Shown in pieces: positions 9,188 through 17,109 of a DNA stretch of 64,000 nt (positions within the stretch are counted from its first letter, which is position 1; each line of letters begins with the position of its first letter). This DNA comes from Gilliamella sp. wkB7 (lineage in GTDB: Bacteria; Pseudomonadota; Gammaproteobacteria; Enterobacterales; Orbaceae): the NCBI RefSeq assembly GCF_001693435.1, contig NZ_CM004509.1, forward strand, positions 2,046,001 to 2,110,000. The letters run 5' to 3'. A model generated the notes under the pieces. That model was not told the origin of the DNA. It did not search any database and was given only the letters and a program-made list of their open reading frames with translations. Made by a program: the position numbers and the translations under genes.

Positions 9188-10219
9188 ATGCAAGAAATAA
9201 AGAAGCGTAAAACTACTGGACAGATTACTTTATTCGATGTCGCTAGATATGCGGGTGTCGGAACAATGACCGTATCTAGAGCTTTACGAACTCCAGATCG
9301 AGTTTCAGATAAACTTCGTCAAAAAATTCAAATTGCTGTCGATGCTTTAGGATATAAACCCAATGTTGCTGCAAGTTTGCTAGCCTCCGCATCGGCAAAT
9401 CGAGTCATTGCAGTTATCACACCCAAAATATACGATCATTCAGCTCAACTATGGTTAAATTCGCTTCAAACACACTTAGCAAAAGAGGGGTACACAACCT
9501 TACTTATTGAATCTTATCATTATTATAATTTTGAATCACAAATGTTAGATGCTTTATATAGTCATAACCTTGAAGCAATATTACTATTTCAAGTTGAAGA
9601 TGAAAGTTTTATTAAGCAAATTTTACAAAATAAAATTGTTCCTATTTTGAATATTGGTAAAGATTATGATGGATTAACTAATATGGATGTTGGAATAGAT
9701 GATAGTTTGGCTATGTATATGCTCACTGAGCATGTCATTAAAAAAGGTTATCAACACATTGGGTTACTTTGTGCTAATCAAGAATATCAAATTTTTCAAC
9801 AGCGTCTACACGGCTGGTATAAAGCCATGTTAGCTTATCATCGCCCTACACATCGAGTTATTAATGCTGCTAAACCAGCCAATTTTAGTACTGGAAGTGA
9901 GTTATTACCCGATATGTTATTAAATTGGCCAGAACTAGACGCATTAATTTGTACAACTGATGAATTAGCTTGTGGAGTCCTATATGAATGTCAGCGTCGA
10001 CATATTCGAGTACCTTATCAATTAGCTGTAACTGGCTTTGGTGATAATGAGTTTAGCCAAGTGAGCTTTCCTGCATTAACAACGGTCGCTTTACCGTATA
10101 AAGAAATCGGTGAATATTCAGCCTCTCTGCTGTTAGATAATTTAAAGAATAAAAAAGTAACACATGAAACAGATTTATCAGCGTTAGCACCAGTCGTTCG
10201 ATTGCGAGCGAGCGTTTAA
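9188..10219 (+). CDS. LacI/GntR-type transcriptional regulator
   Basis: LacI-family repressor of 343 residues. An N-terminal helix-turn-helix (ITLFDVARYAGVGTMTVSRAL, about residues 13-33) is followed by the hinge helix region (ALGYKPNVAASLLAS), then a periplasmic-binding-protein-like effector domain ending in the family motif AVTGFGDNEFS...LTTVALP. It is closest in layout to GntR-like gluconate repressors. It is divergent from the ascorbate-family PTS operon and most likely controls it through the palindrome at 8948-8961. Start ATG follows GGAATGAAAG. Confidence 0.88.
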   Translation: MQEIKKRKTTGQITLFDVARYAGVGTMTVSRALRTPDRVSDKLRQKIQIAVDALGYKPNVAASLLASASANRVIAVITPKIYDHSAQLWLNSLQTHLAKEGYTTLLIESYHYYNFESQMLDALYSHNLEAILLFQVEDESFIKQILQNKIVPILNIGKDYDGLTNMDVGIDDSLAMYMLTEHVIKKGYQHIGLLCANQEYQIFQQRLHGWYKAMLAYHRPTHRVINAAKPANFSTGSELLPDMLLNWPELDALICTTDELACGVLYECQRRHIRVPYQLAVTGFGDNEFSQVSFPALTTVALPYKEIGEYSASLLLDNLKNKKVTHETDLSALAPVVRLRASV

Positions 10220-10254
10220 ATAGCTTAATAAGATAGGGTATTTAAATTATTACG

Positions 10255-10359
10255 TTCGACCCGTACCTACGGTCGGTTTTCATCTTCTAACATATGGATA
10301 ATAAAAAACTACTCAATGAGTAAGCTTTTTTATTTAATTTTGGTCGGCAAGAGAGGATT
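10255..10359. repeat. Left flanking direct repeat of the siderophore island
   Basis: This 105-bp stretch matches 19503-19610 at roughly 85 percent by eye. It includes a decayed copy of the tRNA-Pro terminator (AAAAAACTACTCAATGAGTA) and the last 19 bases of tRNA-Pro. The copy at the other end adjoins the intact tRNA gene, so the pair brackets about 9.25 kb of foreign-looking DNA. Confidence 0.75.
10341..10359 (-). other. tRNA-Pro 3'-end fragment (attachment-site-like)
   Basis: TGGTCGGCAAGAGAGGATT differs by one base from the 3' end (CCA and acceptor/T-arm side) of the tRNA-Pro at 19592-19668. The rest of the tRNA is absent here, as expected of an attachment-site remnant left by integration at a tRNA gene. 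Confidence 0.6.
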
Positions 10360-10371
10360 ACTCGCATTGCA

Positions 10372-10425
10372 TTAGCTATATAGCAAATAGCCTTATTATT
10401 CTAAGAATATTTGCTACATAGCTAA
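10372..10425. repeat. Long imperfect inverted repeat just inside the island
   Basis: Arms of 18 bases (TTAGCTATATAGCAAATA at 10372-10389 and its complement at 10408-10425, 17 of 18 matching) are separated by 18 bases. No gene is attached. It could be a recombination site, a transposon remnant or a structured RNA. Confidence 0.5.
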
Positions 10426-10709
10426 CGACAGATTTGCAAAGTCAGAAAACTATTAGCAAAAAATAGGCTCCTTTGTGCTTCAATGGCATATTTACGATCC
10501 AAACTCAGATAGGGATCGAGATAATAAAAGATGACAGCGAGACATTAATATTTTGGGGTTATTTATTACAATATGCAGAATAATACTGCTAAGCGCTATA
10601 TGGATGACGCTCTTTCCGATGAAATATACCTTTTATTACTTTTTATTACTTACTTTCTTTCTTATTTCAATTTCTAATAAATATAAATGAATAATCTATT
10701 GGAGGTTTG
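10426..10709. other. Non-coding interval within the left part of the island
   Basis: About 280 bp with no recognisable gene on either strand. No integrase or transposase fragment could be identified. Confidence 0.4.
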
Positions 10710-10784
10710 ATGACAAATAAAAGTGAAATAAAAAATGAAATTGTTCGAAAATATATTGCGGAGCCTGAACAATTGGAAAATTGA
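10710..10784 (+). CDS. Short ORF of 24 codons with a strong ribosome binding site
   Basis: An ideal GGAGG lies 5 bases before the ATG (10701-10712), and the reading frame stops after 24 residues (begins MTNKSEIKNEIVRKY, ends EQLEN). The product is not recognised. The strong initiation signal with such a short frame suggests the truncated start of a lost gene, or a small peptide. Confidence 0.3.
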   Translation: MTNKSEIKNEIVRKYIAEPEQLEN

Positions 10785-10860
10785 TACACACATCATAATA
10801 AAGCCTTACCATTTTAATCATAACTATTATAAAAATAACGACTAAAAATTAAGTAATACT

Positions 10861-11020
10861 TATTATAATCAAATGATAATAGTTATCATTAAACTTGATT
10901 ATGCTTTTTTTGAAGATTTTGTACACCAGCATTATCCAATATCTATTTTAGAATGGGTTTTTTGCTCCAAAAAAGTAACAGTGGATAATAATTGATGAAA
11001 AAAACTTTGTACTTTTGTGG
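10861..11020 (+). repeat. Duplicated Fur-box promoter segment, copy 1
   Basis: About 150 bp nearly identical to 13188-13345 upstream of fyuA. It includes the Fur box, the TTTTTTTGAAGATTTTGTAC stretch and GTAACAGTGGATAAT. It carries the fyuA initiation region too: ATG at 10995 opens a 13-codon frame starting MKKTLYFC that resembles the fyuA signal peptide start and then stops at 11034-11036. The fyuA control region therefore appears to have been copied in front of the MFS gene. Confidence 0.75.
10872..10890. promoter_or_regulatory. Fur box upstream of the MFS siderophore transporter
   Basis: AATGATAATAGTTATCATT has 8-bp inverted arms and matches the Fur consensus (GATAATGATAATCATTATC) closely. 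It implies iron-dependent repression of the MFS gene. Confidence 0.75.
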
Positions 11021-12237
11021 ATATTTTTATATTTAATGGTGGCGTTCTTTTGAAACTTATATTTGCAATTGGCTCATTTTATTTTGTTCAAACATTAATC
11101 GGTGGTATTGTCTTTCAAGCGATACCGGCCTGGCTACGGAGTCATAATGTGGATTTGTACACAATTGGTTTAGTGTCACTTGCTATGATTCCTTGGACAC
11201 TTCGAGTACTCTGGGCGGGTGGCGTTGAGCGTTATAGAGTCACTGCATCTGGGAAAATTCGCAGCAAACAAATTGTCATTACAGGACAAGTGGCTCTGGC
11301 GGTGATATTAATTGGCCTATCATTCATTCATGAAAATATGTTCATCACACTAATCTCACTATTAATTTTATTATCATTAGTTTGTTGCACGAGTGAGATT
11401 GCTTGTGATGCTTATATGATTGAGAATTTAAATTCAAAATCATACGGTATCGGCAATGGATTACGAATTGGATGTGGTTATTTAGGAATGGCAGTAGGCG
11501 GTGGTGGGTTAATCTATCTATGTGATAAATGGGGATGGCAATTCTCCTTACTTGTTTATAGTGGATTACTACTCTTTTTATTGCTACCTTTGTTATTAGC
11601 ACCGAGTATCAATCAGCTTCCTGTTACAGAAAAAAGCTATCAGAGACCATCTCTCATTAAAACACTAAAGCAACCAATGATGCTAAAGGCGATCGTTTTA
11701 GTCTTTTTCTTTGAGATTAGTGGTCGTTTAATTTCATCTATGCTATCTCCTTTTGCGATTGACGCCGGACTTTCTTTAGAGAATTTAGGCAAAGTAACCA
11801 GTTTTGGCGGTGCTGCTTGTGGGATGCTAGGCACTTTATCAGGTATGCTCTTTATCCGGATTATAGGCTATCGCTGGGCACTCTTATTGGCGACCTTATT
11901 TAAATGCTTGTCAATCAGTTGCTTTATCATATTAAGTCTTCAGCCTGATATAAATCCAATAGGGCTTATTGTTAGCTATCTGTTTTTTAACTATACTTTT
12001 TCCGTGGGCTTAGTTTGTCTTTACTCGTTCCTAACCACACAAGCATCGTTGAAGCAAGCTGGATTAGATTTTACATTATTTCAATGCGGAGCAGCGCTTG
12101 CTGCAGGATGTTCTGGTTATATCGGTGGTATAGTTGCTCATTATATGGGTTACGTTACACTCTTCAATCTTACTTTAGGCTGTGCTTTATTCGTACTTAT
12201 TTTTTTATATCGAAGCTCAATCTTAAAAGCAGTATAG
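11017..12237 (+). CDS. MFS transporter, RhtX/FptX/YbtX-like (siderophore-associated)
   Basis: Inner-membrane MFS protein of about 400 residues with some 12 helices. The opening FVQTLIGGIVFQAIPAWLRS and PWTLRVLWAGGVERY are in the style of the RhtX/FptX siderophore permeases and YbtX of the yersiniabactin locus. The longest frame starts with GTG at 11017, exactly where the duplicated promoter segment ends. An alternative TTG at 11050 with GGTGG 8 bases upstream is equally plausible and would start just before helix 1. It is convergent with the AraC regulator (8 bp between stops). Expression is probably set by the Fur box at 10872-10890. Confidence 0.75.
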   Translation: MDIFIFNGGVLLKLIFAIGSFYFVQTLIGGIVFQAIPAWLRSHNVDLYTIGLVSLAMIPWTLRVLWAGGVERYRVTASGKIRSKQIVITGQVALAVILIGLSFIHENMFITLISLLILLSLVCCTSEIACDAYMIENLNSKSYGIGNGLRIGCGYLGMAVGGGGLIYLCDKWGWQFSLLVYSGLLLFLLLPLLLAPSINQLPVTEKSYQRPSLIKTLKQPMMLKAIVLVFFFEISGRLISSMLSPFAIDAGLSLENLGKVTSFGGAACGMLGTLSGMLFIRIIGYRWALLLATLFKCLSISCFIILSLQPDINPIGLIVSYLFFNYTFSVGLVCLYSFLTTQASLKQAGLDFTLFQCGAALAAGCSGYIGGIVAHYMGYVTLFNLTLGCALFVLIFLYRSSILKAV

Positions 12238-12245
12238 ATTTTGTA

Positions 12246-13175
12246 TTAATTGCAACGATAAGCATGAGGTGTGACACCAAACACCTCAACAAATCGTCTG
12301 GAGAGATGACCAGCACAGGTAAAGCCACATCGAATTGCAATGTCACTGATGGTTAATGTGCTTTCATTGAGTAATTTTGTCACCTGTTGCAAGCGATAGT
12401 TGATAATATAGCGGTGTATACCAATATTGAACATCTTTTTAAAGTCTCTATTTAATTTAGACTCACTCACTCCAATAACTTTAGCAATATCTTTTATGAT
12501 TAAATGAGTTTGAAAGTGCTCGTGTATAAATAATTGTGCATTTATTACATTTTTGCGATCTCGACCAGTTAAGTTGCTCCTCATTGGTTCTCCATCTGTC
12601 GATGAGGAGTATTTTAATTGTTCTAATGTTAACCACAGCGCGTTAAGGCTTAATCTCTGTATATTGAGTAGTGATAAAGCATCAGAAGATCTTCTGGCAG
12701 CTAGCAATCGTTGTGCTATATCTTTGAGGACAGGTGTTAGTGTTAAACGCCAAATACAGAAATTAGGTGAAGAAAATTGCATATTAGCACGATAGCTATT
12801 TAGTGAGCGCTCATTGAATATCTCTAATAACTCGTCGGGACGGAATTGTAACAATATGATGTTATAACAGTAATTAGCAGGAAAAAAATCAGTGCCATAT
12901 ATGGTATCGTGTGAGTAAGAGAGATAGACTCTATTGGGTTGATAAGACACGACTGATTTAGATCCATGTATATGATGATGCACAGCCCCATTGAGCATAA
13001 ACACTAATGATAAATGCTTATCAACCTTTGTGTTATTTCGAATATCTTGTAACGGAGCCATTTCTACGAAGCCAGCATTAAGCAATCCTTGTATATTAAA
13101 CCATTCGGTGTTTTCAAAGAGTTGTTTGTCTTTTGCCAGTTTGGGAGTATTTTTACTATAGCGAATGGTTTTCAT
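12246..13175 (-). CDS. AraC-family regulator, YbtA-like
   Basis: AraC/XylS-type activator of 309 residues. The N-terminal half is a ligand-sensing domain. The C-terminal 100 residues hold two helix-turn-helix motifs (IKDIAKVIGVSESKLNRDFKKMF and ISDIAIRCGFTCAGHLSRRFVEVFG). In the yersiniabactin system the equivalent YbtA activates receptor and transporter genes when ferric siderophore is bound. Here the gene is divergent from fyuA with a 149-bp intergenic region containing a Fur box, which fits such a role. Confidence 0.82.
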   Translation of the reverse strand: MKTIRYSKNTPKLAKDKQLFENTEWFNIQGLLNAGFVEMAPLQDIRNNTKVDKHLSLVFMLNGAVHHHIHGSKSVVSYQPNRVYLSYSHDTIYGTDFFPANYCYNIILLQFRPDELLEIFNERSLNSYRANMQFSSPNFCIWRLTLTPVLKDIAQRLLAARRSSDALSLLNIQRLSLNALWLTLEQLKYSSSTDGEPMRSNLTGRDRKNVINAQLFIHEHFQTHLIIKDIAKVIGVSESKLNRDFKKMFNIGIHRYIINYRLQQVTKLLNESTLTISDIAIRCGFTCAGHLSRRFVEVFGVTPHAYRCN

Positions 13176-13187
13176 CAGTCACCTCTT

Positions 13188-13345
13188 TATTATAATCAAA
13201 TGATAATAATTATCATTATCCTTAATTATACTTTTTTTGAAGATTTTGTACACCAGCATTATCAAATTTCTATTTTACAATGAGTTTTTAGCTCAAAAAG
13301 AAAAGTAACAGTGGATAATAATCAATGAAAAAAAAACTTATATAT
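13188..13345 (+). repeat. Duplicated Fur-box promoter segment, copy 2 (fyuA promoter)
   Basis: The probable parent of the copy at 10861-11020. It spans the divergent araC/fyuA promoter region and the first codons of fyuA. The segments align with only a few indels (10861 to 13188, 10981 to 13311). Confidence 0.75.
13199..13217. promoter_or_regulatory. Fur box between the AraC regulator and fyuA
   Basis: AATGATAATAATTATCATT is a perfect 19-bp palindrome close to the Fur consensus. It lies 108 bp upstream of fyuA and 24 bp upstream of the divergent regulator start. Confidence 0.8.
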
Positions 13346-15325
13346 TTGTGCGTTTTAGGTTTGTTATATAATGAGAAATTGCTGGCAGAACAAGTATCTA
13401 AACAAAGCGACCGAGAAACTAACTTTGATACTATTATTGTAACTGCAAGTAAACAATCTAATAATGCAGCATCTTCACTGAATGTATCTTCTAATACCAT
13501 TTCTCAGGCTAAACTCGAAGCCGCGGGGGTAGATAATACTAATAAACTTTCTCGGGTATTGCCCGGCTTGAATATACAAAGCAGTGGTAATTTGCTATTC
13601 CCTGCGATATCACTAAGAGGTATCTCTTCTGCTCAGGATTTATATACACCTGCAATCACATTTTATGTTGATGGCGTACCACAATTGTCGACTAATTTAG
13701 TCCAGTCTTTGATCGACGTTGATCATGTCTCCATGATGAAAGGCCCGCAAGCCACTCTTTATGGTCGCAGTGCGCAGGGCGGTATAGTTAATATTAGTAC
13801 TGCCAAGCCTAATAACCTATTTCGCGGTTACATTGATGGTGGTGGTGCTAGCCGAAAAGGCTACCATAGCCGTTTGAATCTCAGTGGTCCTCTGGTAGAG
13901 GATGTATTCTATGGCAGCATCACATTGCTGCGTCAGAAACAACCGGGGGCATTCAATAACCCATCCACTGGTTCGCAAAGATTGGGGGGATCAGATGAAA
14001 ATACGGGTAATATTAAATTCAGGTTAGCTCCGATAGCCGCACCTTGGGAAATCAATTTTAGTGCAACAGAAGATAGAACTCATTCAACTCAGGATACATA
14101 TTTAGACTATAAAAATACACACAGCCGCAAATTATTAACGTCTGCGGGTAGTTTAGATCCGCGTATGCATCGTCGTACACATAGTCAGACTCTAAATGGA
14201 AGTTATGATTTCGGCGATTGGTTACTGACGGCTAGTAGTGCTTGGCAACAACTGAAATATGAACGTCGTTTTCCTTATGGTCCTTTCTCAGCACAATCCT
14301 CAGAGCATTGGAATCAAAATACACAGGAAATTCGCGCGGCAACACAAGGCGATGACCGCTTATGGGATGGGGTATTGGGGTTATACCGACTGGATATTGA
14401 TGAAAGTCGTAAATCCAGTTCAACAGATTCTTCAGTCTCCTCGCAATCATTAGCCATTTATATGGATGGAACTTGGCATGTTTCCCAATTTGATTTGGGA
14501 GCAGGTTTACGCGCTTCTCATGATAAAGCGAAGACGCATTATGGTAAAAATAGCAACTGGTCCGCCGGGAATAATAGTGATAATCAACTCTTAGGACAGT
14601 TTTCAGCTGGTTATCTTTTAACACCGAACTGGCGTGTCTATACGCGCGTCGCACAAGGATATAAGTCTGCTGGTTTTACTATTACACCACAAGCCGGTAC
14701 TCCTGCAAAGCCTTTTGTTGCTGAAAAATCAATTAACTATGAGATTGGTTCACGCTATGAAATGGAAGATTTTCAGCTTCAAAGTGCCCTCTACTATACC
14801 CATACTCGAAATATGCAGCTTTACTCTGGTCCGATGGGTTCTCAAACATTGAAAAATGCGGGTAGTGCAAATGCCTTTGGTATTGAAGCTGATGCAAAAT
14901 GGTTATTTACAACCGGATGGGCCGCAACACTAAATGGCAATTTAGCCCACTCTAAGTTTGCCAGTAATGTAACTGCTGATGATTATGCTAATAATCGAGT
15001 TCCTTTTATTCCTAGGTATGGCGCTGGGTTTAGTGTAGATGGCTTGGTTGCAACGTCAATAGGTGCTGTAATGCCTAGAATAGCTGTGAATGTGACTGGT
15101 CCTCTTTACTTTGATGGTAGCAATCAACTACGTCAGGGTAGTTATAGTACAACTGATATTAGTCTTGGCTGGCAAATCAATGAACGAACTACTGTGTACG
15201 GTTATATCAACAATATTTTTGATAAACGCTACCGTACATACGGTTACGCCCGAGGTAATAGAGCTTTTGCTCAATTCAACGAAGGCTTAACTGCGGGCGC
15301 TAACATAAAAATTGAGTTATTTTAA
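13325..15325 (+). CDS. fyuA: TonB-dependent outer-membrane receptor, FyuA-like (yersiniabactin/pesticin receptor)
   Basis: Outer-membrane beta-barrel receptor of 666 residues that aligns end to end with Yersinia FyuA (673). A signal peptide ends near Ala21 and a TonB box (DTIIVT) lies near residues 35-40. The plug domain includes LPGLNIQSSGN, SLRGISSAQD, YVDGVPQLSTN and KGPQATLYGRSAQGG. The barrel includes VYTRVAQGYKSAG, KPFVAEKSINYEIGSRYE and TRNMQLYSGP, and ends in Phe (KIELF). It would bind ferric yersiniabactin or a close analogue and import it with TonB energy. It is the first of a fyuA-ABC-ABC run and is under a Fur box and the divergent AraC gene. The sequence is richer in GC than genes outside the island. 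Confidence 0.92.
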   Translation: MKKKLIYLCVLGLLYNEKLLAEQVSKQSDRETNFDTIIVTASKQSNNAASSLNVSSNTISQAKLEAAGVDNTNKLSRVLPGLNIQSSGNLLFPAISLRGISSAQDLYTPAITFYVDGVPQLSTNLVQSLIDVDHVSMMKGPQATLYGRSAQGGIVNISTAKPNNLFRGYIDGGGASRKGYHSRLNLSGPLVEDVFYGSITLLRQKQPGAFNNPSTGSQRLGGSDENTGNIKFRLAPIAAPWEINFSATEDRTHSTQDTYLDYKNTHSRKLLTSAGSLDPRMHRRTHSQTLNGSYDFGDWLLTASSAWQQLKYERRFPYGPFSAQSSEHWNQNTQEIRAATQGDDRLWDGVLGLYRLDIDESRKSSSTDSSVSSQSLAIYMDGTWHVSQFDLGAGLRASHDKAKTHYGKNSNWSAGNNSDNQLLGQFSAGYLLTPNWRVYTRVAQGYKSAGFTITPQAGTPAKPFVAEKSINYEIGSRYEMEDFQLQSALYYTHTRNMQLYSGPMGSQTLKNAGSANAFGIEADAKWLFTTGWAATLNGNLAHSKFASNVTADDYANNRVPFIPRYGAGFSVDGLVATSIGAVMPRIAVNVTGPLYFDGSNQLRQGSYSTTDISLGWQINERTTVYGYINNIFDKRYRTYGYARGNRAFAQFNEGLTAGANIKIELF

Positions 15326-15327
15326 GT

Positions 15328-17109
15328 TTGGCACATATAAGTTCGGGCAAAGTCATGAATATTTCTGAACCACTCAGTTTTATCCTATTAGTAAAGTTAA
15401 TGGGTAAGGCTTTTTGGATATCAATACTGACAGCAATCATCTCAACCATTATGACGCTGGTACCCATTTGGATACTTTACCTCATGGTAGAAGAACTGAC
15501 TATTGCCACAGTGTCTCTTGAACTTATCTATTCATGTCTGGCTGTGGCATTCATTGTAATGTTGCTTCGCTGGGGATTAATTGTGATTAGCCATGTTAGT
15601 GCTCATCACGGTGCATTAAAACTAGCTTATCATTTAAAGTTACATTTAACTCACAAGCTGGGATTAGTTCCTTTATCGTTTTTCAGTACTCATACAGCAA
15701 GTGATTTACGTAAAGTAATTAACGATGATACTGCCGCATTAGAAAGTTTTCTAGCTCATTTTTTGCCTGATGTAGCTTCAGCGCTTACTGTGCCGATCGT
15801 CGGATTATCATTGTTAATTTACGTAGATGCACCGATGGCGTTTACTGCCGTCCTATTATTGCCAGTGGCGGTTTGGTGCCAGTGGTTATCTATGCGACAC
15901 AGTAATGAACAAGCGCGTCAATGGGGAGAATTACAGATCAATATAGCGCAAAAGGTGAGTGAATATATCCGTGGCATTGTAGTGATTAAAAGCTTTGGGC
16001 TGAGGGCTGATTCGTTTCGTCAACTCAGTCAGACAATTCGTGATGTCGCACCTTGGATAGAAAACTACTGTAAAAAGAATATGTTTGGTTGGAATTGTTT
16101 TAATTGTTTACTTTCAAGCAATTTAGTCTTAGTGGCTCCTATTGGAGCTTGGCGCTGTTTTCAAGGGAGTTTAACACCAGTTGATTGGTTACTGTGTTTA
16201 TTGGTCGCTCCTGTGATACTTCAGCCGTTTTCACGCCTTGTATTTGCGTTTTCGGAGCAAGCCCAGCGGCAGGGCTCTTTAGATCGTCTTAATCAGATAG
16301 TTAATGCATCACAGATGATGGTATCTCATGAGATTGATACGGCGAGTTTACCAACGGGAAACCTTGTGCTGTCGTTCTCTCTCGTTTCTTACTGTTACGA
16401 TCAGCAAAAAACAGCCCTTCAAGAAGTAACCTTTAATACGTTGCCACATGGGTTAACGGCTATTGTTGGACCCAGTGGGGCAGGGAAAACAACAATTGCA
16501 CGTTTAGCAACACGATTACTTGACTGTGATAACGGTGAAATCACTTTAGGTGGGCTCAATATCCAGCATTGGCCTGTGGAAGAGTTGTTTAAACAGATAT
16601 CAATGGTATCTCAGAATGTATATCTTTTTAATGGCACAGTTATGGAAAATTTATTACTCGGCCGACCGGATGCCAATAATGAGCAGGTAATTGCAGCAAC
16701 ACAGGCAGCCTGTGCTCATGAATTTATTCTCTCTCTACCACAAGGATATGACACCCAAATTGGTGAAAATGGCGCTCGCTTATCGGGAGGCGAACGCCAA
16801 CGCCTTTCCATTGCCAGAACATTATTAAGAGATGCTCCTCTTTTAATTTTGGATGAAGCAACTGCTTATGCAGATAGTGAGAACGAGTGGCTTATTCAAC
16901 AGGCTATCTCCAATCTTTGTAATGGGCGAAGTGTTCTAATGATTGCTCATCGCCTAAAAACGGTTATTCATGCCGATCAAATAATTGTTGTCGATCAAGG
17001 GAAATTGGTTGGTCAGGGACGCCATGACGAACTGCTTTTGAATTGTCCCTGTTATTGCCAACTCTGGCAAGATATTGAGTTGGATGGAGAGAAAATAGAT
17101 GATCATTAA
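15328..17109 (+). CDS. ABC half-transporter (TMD-NBD), YbtP-like
   Basis: Fused membrane and ATPase protein of about 590 residues: six helices in the first 320 residues, then a nucleotide-binding domain. It shows Walker A GPSGAGKTT, signature LSGGERQRLSIART, Walker B LLILDEAT and the switch histidine in IAHRLK. The D-loop reads AYAD instead of the usual SALD. YbtP and YbtQ have this exporter fold but act as importers of ferric yersiniabactin across the inner membrane. The frame opens with TTG at 15328 right after the fyuA stop. ATG at 15355 is the alternative start. It overlaps the next gene by 11 bp, [10 protein letters not shown] translational coupling. Confidence 0.82.
   Translation: MAHISSGKVMNISEPLSFILLVKLMGKAFWISILTAIISTIMTLVPIWILYLMVEELTIATVSLELIYSCLAVAFIVMLLRWGLIVISHVSAHHGALKLAYHLKLHLTHKLGLVPLSFFSTHTASDLRKVINDDTAALESFLAHFLPDVASALTVPIVGLSLLIYVDAPMAFTAVLLLPVAVWCQWLSMRHSNEQARQWGELQINIAQKVSEYIRGIVVIKSFGLRADSFRQLSQTIRDVAPWIENYCKKNMFGWNCFNCLLSSNLVLVAPIGAWRCFQGSLTPVDWLLCLLVAPVILQPFSRLVFAFSEQAQRQGSLDRLNQIVNASQMMVSHEIDTASLPTGNLVLSFSLVSYCYDQQKTALQEVTFNTLPHGLTAIVGPSGAGKTTIARLATRLLDCDNGEITLGGLNIQHWPVEELFKQISMVSQNVYLFNGTVMENLLLGRPDANNEQVIAATQAACAHEFILSLPQGYDTQIGENGARLSGGERQRLSIARTLLRDAPLLILDEATAYADSENEWLIQQAISNLCNGRSVLMIAHRLKTVIHADQIIVVDQGKLVGQGRHDELLLNCPCYCQLWQDIELDGEKIDDH

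Noticed and set aside
14232..14654. A 140-codon frame on the minus strand inside fyuA.
   Set aside because: It is fully inside the receptor gene, which has clear homology along its whole length. It is a shadow frame.
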